Of a DNA stretch of 48,459 bases, positions 48,125 through 48,459 are shown piece by piece. The position numbers and the translations under genes were made by a program. Where the stretch lies: the NCBI GenBank assembly GCA_018333535.1, contig JAGXTA010000174.1:1-48459 (forward strand). The letters are read 5' to 3'. Position 1 is the stretch's first letter; each line of letters starts with the position of its first letter. Source of the stretch: Deltaproteobacteria bacterium. Lineage in GTDB: Bacteria; Desulfobacterota; BSN033; UBA1163. Below the pieces are notes generated by a model. That model saw nothing but the letters and a program-made list of their open reading frames with translations, did no database searches and was not told the DNA's origin.

Positions 48125-48148
48125 TGGGTCAGCCCTTGACATTGGACA
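48125..48148. repeat. Single copy of the 39365/39483 terminal inverted repeat
   Basis: TGGGTCAGCCCTTGACATTG... matches the 25-nt end of the 39365-39483 element except for one missing G. It lies 130 nt upstream of the DUF4338 gene, so it may be one end of the element carrying that gene. Confidence 0.6.
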
Positions 48149-48277
48149 ATTTTCATAATTTCTTTTTGTGTAACACTTTAGCTCTTTGAAAAAAGCTCTT
48201 TGACAACCGAATAAAGAAAAAGCTGGCGTCAGATTCAACAATGTTGTATAACGTTCTCCAGGAGCAAGGAGAGCGTT

Positions 48278-48459
48278 ATGGAGTCAGTCGTCTTCCGGTA
48301 CCGGTGCCGGGATATTGAGCCTCAAGACATTTGCTTCATCCAGAGGACGATTTCTCAATTCTACGGGAAAGGGAGGTCCCATATCTCCAGAGCTTTATGC
48401 AAAGCCTGGGGATGGATGCAACCCAATGGCAAGCTCAAGGAATACGCAGCCCGGGATCT
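48278..48459 (+). CDS. DUF4338 (DruA-like) protein, N-terminal fragment
   Basis: An open frame from the ATG at 48278 to the window end gives 60 residues: FRYRCRDIEPQDICFIQRTIS, then YGKGRSHISRALCKAWGW and MQPNGKLKEYAARD. This is the characteristic start of DUF4338, found in DruA of the Druantia system and at the N-terminus of a family of transposases. AAGGAGAG precedes the ATG. Transposase is favoured because an inverted repeat shared with a MITE-like element lies just upstream and no defence gene is visible. The catalytic part is outside the window. Confidence 0.7.
   Translation, partial: MESVVFRYRCRDIEPQDICFIQRTISQFYGKGRSHISRALCKAWGWMQPNGKLKEYAARD

Noticed and set aside
48278-48459. Druantia anti-phage system
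   Set aside because: Only a DUF4338 N-terminus is visible, no DruE-like helicase, and the shared inverted repeat favours a transposase.

Overview
The window looks like a chromosomal segment from an anaerobic Gram-negative bacterium of the Desulfobacterota/Syntrophales kind. This is an inference from gene content: LPS-core heptosyltransferases, two TAXI-type TRAP transporters, CoA-dependent fatty/aromatic acid enzymes, and many dispersed REP-like repeats. No rRNA, tRNA or CRISPR array was seen. Each end is cut inside a mobile element: the N-terminus of an IS1380-family transposase at the left, and the N-terminus of a DUF4338 (DruA-like) protein at the right.

Layout. 1-268: IS1380 end. 270-16136 (all minus strand): a surface-polysaccharide/LPS core cluster. 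Read in the direction of transcription it holds heptosyltransferase I (waaC-like), heptosyltransferase II (waaF-like), a KdtX-like GT2, a sugar epimerase/dehydratase, a DegT aminotransferase, a GT4, a GxxExxY/PD-(D/E)XK protein, a WaaG-like GT4, a methyltransferase, a GT4, an LpxL-like acyltransferase, a protein with two LPS-kinase-like domains, a zinc-ribbon methyltransferase, a GT2 and a Gfo/Idh/MocA oxidoreductase. 16197-30870: mixed housekeeping and envelope genes, namely a YbgC thioesterase, radical SAM, FtsB-like, TonB-like, a 24-repeat TPR protein, Pcm, RarA, inositol-phosphatase-like, PaaI-type thioesterase, amidohydrolase, flavin reductase, TsaC-like, LysM-NlpC/P60 and an anti-sigma factor. 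The ECF sigma gene (31041-31631) precedes the anti-sigma gene and has a good sigma-E-type promoter. 31752-46838: a CoA/transport region with two 3-hydroxyacyl-CoA dehydrogenases, two thiolases, an acyl-CoA ligase, a zinc alcohol dehydrogenase, two TAXI-TRAP systems (one with DUF1850) and a gamma-carbonic-anhydrase-like protein. 46973-48121: an AMIN/Amidase_3 murein amidase.

How they fit together. The left third builds and decorates lipid A/core oligosaccharide. The right third probably imports an organic acid through TAXI-TRAP transporters, activates it with the AMP-forming ligase, and degrades it by beta-oxidation-like steps. The centre serves cell-envelope maintenance.

The most unusual aspect is the intergenic DNA. 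Nearly every gap contains one of two structures. The first is an inverted 'word array': an 8-14 nt word repeated on one arm and its reverse complement on the other, with a different word at each locus. The second is a 100-190 bp element with REP-like core hairpins enclosed by long terminal inverted arms whose sequence differs between copies. These structures supply the N- or C-termini of several proteins. One word array encloses a predicted PD-(D/E)XK nuclease gene (GxxExxY), and another inverted repeat recurs beside the DUF4338 gene. This is the best candidate here for an undescribed system.
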